Source of the DNA: Bacillota bacterium
Lineage (GTDB): Bacteria; Bacillota_I; Bacilli_A; ML615J-28; CAG-698
Length of the DNA stretch: 8,888 nt
Direction of reading: 5' to 3'
NCBI GenBank assembly: GCA_023422115.1
Contig: JAEZSA010000197.1
Location: forward strand, 1-8,888
The position numbers were made by a program, and so were the translations under genes. Of the stretch, positions 7,801-8,888 are shown piece by piece. A model generated the notes under the pieces. That model did not search any database. It had not been told where the DNA came from and worked only from the letters and a program-made list of their open reading frames with translations. The stretch's first letter is position 1, and each line of letters begins with the position of its first letter.

Positions 7801-8023
7801 TTGTTTCATCAATAAACATTGTATATTTATCATTTTCAGCTACTTTGTATTCTTTACTCAAAGATTCTTGATCTAGTTCAGCAAAACTATCTATATTAAA
7901 TACTAATTTATCTGTTTCTATTACGTGTGCTCTTAAACCACCAATGAAATATAATCCTGCAACTACCAATAAAATAATTGCAATGATTGCTGGGAGAATA
8001 TATCTAAGTTTTAAAAATTTCAT
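4871..8023 (-). CDS. Large membrane-anchored extracellular protein, DUF5696-type, transporter-associated
   Basis: This 1050-residue protein has a single N-terminal signal-anchor helix (about 8-28, no lipobox), and the rest should lie outside the membrane. Residues 35-480 are beta-rich, with six Cys (86, 95, 226, 279, 440, 476) and an EF-hand-like loop at 374-385. Residues about 490-660 look like a second beta domain. Residues about 660-985 alternate strands and helices like a TIM barrel. Acidic residues follow predicted strands there: D686/D688, E761, E838/D839 in GVYAEDLGN, and D907 in a SIDYSIPLYQ segment that recalls glycosidase barrels. I recognise the overall pattern, and the position between YIP1 and two CUT1 permeases, as that of DUF5696 proteins; I know of no established function. 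A Shine-Dalgarno AAGGGGGG precedes the ATG, and the 16-nt gap from YIP1 is filled by this site. Glycan binding or hydrolysis feeding the importer is an inference. Confidence 0.78.
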   Translation of the reverse strand: MKFLKLRYILPAIIAIILLVVAGLYFIGGLRAHVIETDKLVFNIDSFAELDQESLSKEYKVAENDKYTMFIDETTTIVKVVENSTCTNTNDSSTCSAVYSSAKSVSDYSDEKSNLIVRYFDENGRANTTGFNTFEYSVAYYDKLQGITVPHYKLNYVDNGVDILYEIGNFTNIKSFFPSNFDRLTFDDLFRGNLQFYTKTGTLAGLYNGSNVLQYTGFGATYSAECAAYLAENELATVTEAKDTYGNFLGRWDLKEMLVTDGRIGLKAGVHFNTEDSPCTSNPFTNSSVISSIYSPQSYSLSQSGDNPDITYITDTTQYVANSSYTLKFNYNISTTLYKKLYAYIYDTTKVGTDDEGVPYGNYLVASNKPVYYDYNEDGEITGDELVQVGGYQARDEEGKWLYDEEGKPIQTAFTQELAEEQNMIFGNASDAQSTAFQVCLRFELTEEGLKATIINDSIIEGREPQYVGDLYGHTCKIYEMQVVPYLTTNQDVTSEGQIILPDGSGAIISFNSVKDAQNAKTYSKQIYGNDATLPRENRGSDVEDLMLGMYGFLDFTGKKGVVAIVDSGAAQTSIQADFMRAAQTTTFNYARFTTTYRVKETVSVSTGSSFAKWSLDLYNNDVVYKYHFLSESELDYVNVAQKYREYLIDKYELKEDGDKTTEHVVSLNFLGAFEKKKLTLGIVHDADYSLTTFKQALEIVDELGLEGVKNFNVMYTSWTSDAMAVKADDFVKPARILGGKKDFYELRDYLLEKSFGFYPEISVTRNRGYDYPYGELKYSPKSVGSTYSVVTDFVIATGLADSSRRAGSMVSPRFYNAIVTNYMKSYSRFGINGVYAEDLGNQRIGDYAKKVQIYNEDGSLYQQDALKLIQEEVSNVMVKAPYDYAFPYVTAAVNVPLETTLYPSIDYSIPLYQLVVSGLFDYTGDTVNLNNEYAPNWYFLKALETGSNLSFVVSAEDTKILLETNYTEYYNAYYINWKQKIIDLNKKLNESGIYESRLVSHQYLTDNVVLVGYENGLKLIINFDNETYQDSTTGLAIRGNWYMIVEEGN
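6869..6904 (-). other. EF-hand-like Ca2+-binding loop (residues 374-385 of the DUF5696 protein)
   Basis: The 12-residue stretch DYNEDGEITGDE fits the canonical EF-loop pattern: D at 1, N at 3, D at 5, G at 6, I at 8, E at 12. It lies in the extracellular half, where a calcium site would be structural. It is not dockerin-like, because only one loop is seen and no second copy follows. Confidence 0.6.
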
Positions 8024-8031
8024 TGTCTATT

Positions 8032-8039
8032 CCCCCCTT
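8032..8039 (-). promoter_or_regulatory. Strong Shine-Dalgarno site of the DUF5696 gene
   Basis: AAGGGGGG on the minus strand begins immediately after the first base of the spacer following the YIP1 stop codon and ends 8 nt before the ATG at 8023. It fills the short intergenic gap, so ribosomes leaving YIP1 can reload directly. It supports the chosen start. Confidence 0.7.
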
Positions 8040-8729
8040 CTACAAATACCTCAGAGAAATTTCTCTGTAGATTGTATATATAAATCCAGTCATTTTCTGG
8101 AATAAGTCGAAAGCAAGAATACCGATGAAGCAAATAATTAGAATCGCTACTGCTGTTGCAATCAATGTTCCTATACATTTCAATAAGCCGAATTCATGAA
8201 TTGAAATAAAGCCGAAGAAAGCCATATAGCACATTAAAAACGTTCCAAGACCAATTACCAAAGAGTAAATTGCCTGCTCTTGTTGAGAAACAATATTACT
8301 TAAGAACAATCCAAAGAATTTTGCCCATAACAATGGAAATAAAGAATAGCAAAGCATCATAAAGATTTCTTTCATTTTCCCTTTTCCATCAAATAAAGTA
8401 GTAATACTCCAGTTGGCAACTGTAATAACGATAATTGGTGCTAATACCATGATAATCTCGGTTAGACTATTCAACTCTGTAACGCTGACTTGATTAATAA
8501 CAAAACCTGAATATTGGAATTCTAAAATTCTTAAGAAGATTAGAAAAACTACAAAACAAATAGAAACATCCATTCGTGCTCGCTTTTCTCGTTTGAAATA
8601 GTCAAATCCTTTTAATGGGTGAAACATAATGAACAATGGATAAGTAATAAATTCTTCCTTAAAAAACTTTAAGAAGTTTTTAATACTTTGCCATACATTA
8701 ACTTTTTCTTTCGCTACGTTCTCATTCAT
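8040..8729 (-). CDS. YIP1-family integral membrane protein
   Basis: A 229-residue protein with about five hydrophobic helices (near 52-72, 92-112, 122-146, 153-176, 185-208) after a roughly 50-residue cytoplasmic N-terminus. YIP1-type hallmarks visible are HPLKGFDYFKREKRAR (37-52) before the first helix and NWSITTLFDGKGKMKEIF (106-123) after the second. Eukaryotic Yip1 proteins work in vesicle traffic. The bacterial relatives have no established role, but I recall them recurring beside DUF5696 and sugar permease genes. The frame is open back to an ATG at 8801, but that start would overlap the upstream gene by about 80 nt. ATG 8727-8729 is preferred because AGGTGA sits 5 nt upstream and the overlap falls to 8 nt. 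A scaffold or accessory role for the importer or the DUF5696 protein is only an inference. Confidence 0.85.
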   Translation of the reverse strand: MNENVAKEKVNVWQSIKNFLKFFKEEFITYPLFIMFHPLKGFDYFKREKRARMDVSICFVVFLIFLRILEFQYSGFVINQVSVTELNSLTEIIMVLAPIIVITVANWSITTLFDGKGKMKEIFMMLCYSLFPLLWAKFFGLFLSNIVSQQEQAIYSLVIGLGTFLMCYMAFFGFISIHEFGLLKCIGTLIATAVAILIICFIGILAFDLFQKMTGFIYTIYREISLRYL

Positions 8730-8888
8730 AGTTTTCACCTGTGTCCATTGAATTTGGCTTTCTATTTCGAATCTTCTTATACGTTTTAATTCCCACCCCA
8801 ATGACTATTAAACCTATAACTGCAGACATCGCGTATGGGAAATATTTTTTAATAATTTCATCGCGATATAATTTGTATGCTTTTGAAT
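8722..8888 (-). CDS. C-terminal fragment of a membrane-anchored protein (5' part outside window)
   Basis: Only the last 54 codons are visible, ending in TGA at 8722-8724. The other two minus-strand frames here hit stops within 25 codons, while this one stays open to the edge. The peptide has a charged segment (KLYRDEIIKKYF), one hydrophobic helix (about residues 17-33, YAMSAVIGLIVIGVGI), then a basic stretch KTYKKIRNRK and a short polar tail. This is the layout of a C-terminal membrane anchor, with the tail in the cytoplasm. The stop overlaps the YIP1 start by 8 nt, so the two are co-translated. In related clusters I recall a membrane-anchored NHL/beta-propeller protein at this position, but nothing in the visible part proves that. 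Confidence 0.75.
   Translation of the reverse strand, partial: SKAYKLYRDEIIKKYFPYAMSAVIGLIVIGVGIKTYKKIRNRKPNSMDTGENYE
8735..8740 (-). promoter_or_regulatory. Shine-Dalgarno site deciding the YIP1 start
   Basis: AGGTGA on the minus strand, 5 nt before ATG 8729, inside the last codons of the upstream gene. It supports the short YIP1 form over the in-frame ATG at 8801. Confidence 0.65.

Noticed and set aside
8722..8724. Genetic code 4 (TGA as Trp), as in some Mollicutes
   Set aside because: TGA ends the first gene exactly at a start/stop overlap, and the Trp codons I checked are TGG.
8730..8801. ATG start extending the YIP1 protein by 24 residues
   Set aside because: The extension is antiparallel to nothing conserved, overlaps the upstream coding frame by about 80 nt and lacks YIP1 features; ATG 8729 has its own ribosome site.

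Overview
The window is a slice of one long, tightly packed operon from a low-GC Gram-positive bacterium (Bacillota). All genes read on the minus strand, so transcription runs from high to low coordinates. Support for this origin: strongly A/T-rich codons, purine-rich Shine-Dalgarno sites before nearly every gene, and monoderm-style membrane-anchored surface proteins. TGG codes Trp and TGA is used as a stop (8722-8724), so the standard bacterial code applies. I cannot name the genus; Erysipelotrichia-like or Acholeplasma/Izemoplasma-like lineages, Paenibacillus relatives and other Firmicutes are all possible.

Layout in transcription order: (1) the last 54 codons of a gene ending in a transmembrane anchor and a basic tail (8722-8888); (2) a five-helix YIP1-family membrane protein (8040-8729), overlapping the previous gene by 8 nt; (3) a 1050-residue membrane-anchored surface protein of the DUF5696 type (4871-8023); (4) a MalF/UgpA-type ABC permease (3802-4869), starting 1 nt after the previous stop; (5) a MalG/UgpE-type ABC permease (2781-3812), overlapping its neighbour by 11 nt; (6) a perfect 11-bp stem-loop (2749-2774); (7) a cytoplasmic GH3 beta-N-acetylglucosaminidase, NagZ-like (1211-2728); (8) NagB glucosamine-6-phosphate deaminase (452-1180); (9) a GNAT acetyltransferase starting 1 nt after nagB and running off the left edge (1-450). 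No gene-free stretch exceeds 52 nt, and I see no promoter, RNA gene, mobile element or CRISPR.

Together the genes read as an amino-sugar glycan scavenging system. A two-permease CUT1-type ABC importer would bring in a short oligosaccharide. NagZ would release terminal N-acetylhexosamine in the cytoplasm. NagB would feed GlcN-6-P into glycolysis, and the GNAT may acetylate free or terminal glucosamine. The substrate-binding protein, ATPase, deacetylase (NagA) and sugar kinase are not in view. The least understood and most interesting part is the block of an anchored protein, YIP1 and DUF5696 welded to the permeases. The DUF5696 protein has an EF-hand-like calcium loop, six cysteines confined to its N-terminal half, and a C-terminal region that looks like a TIM-barrel glycosidase.
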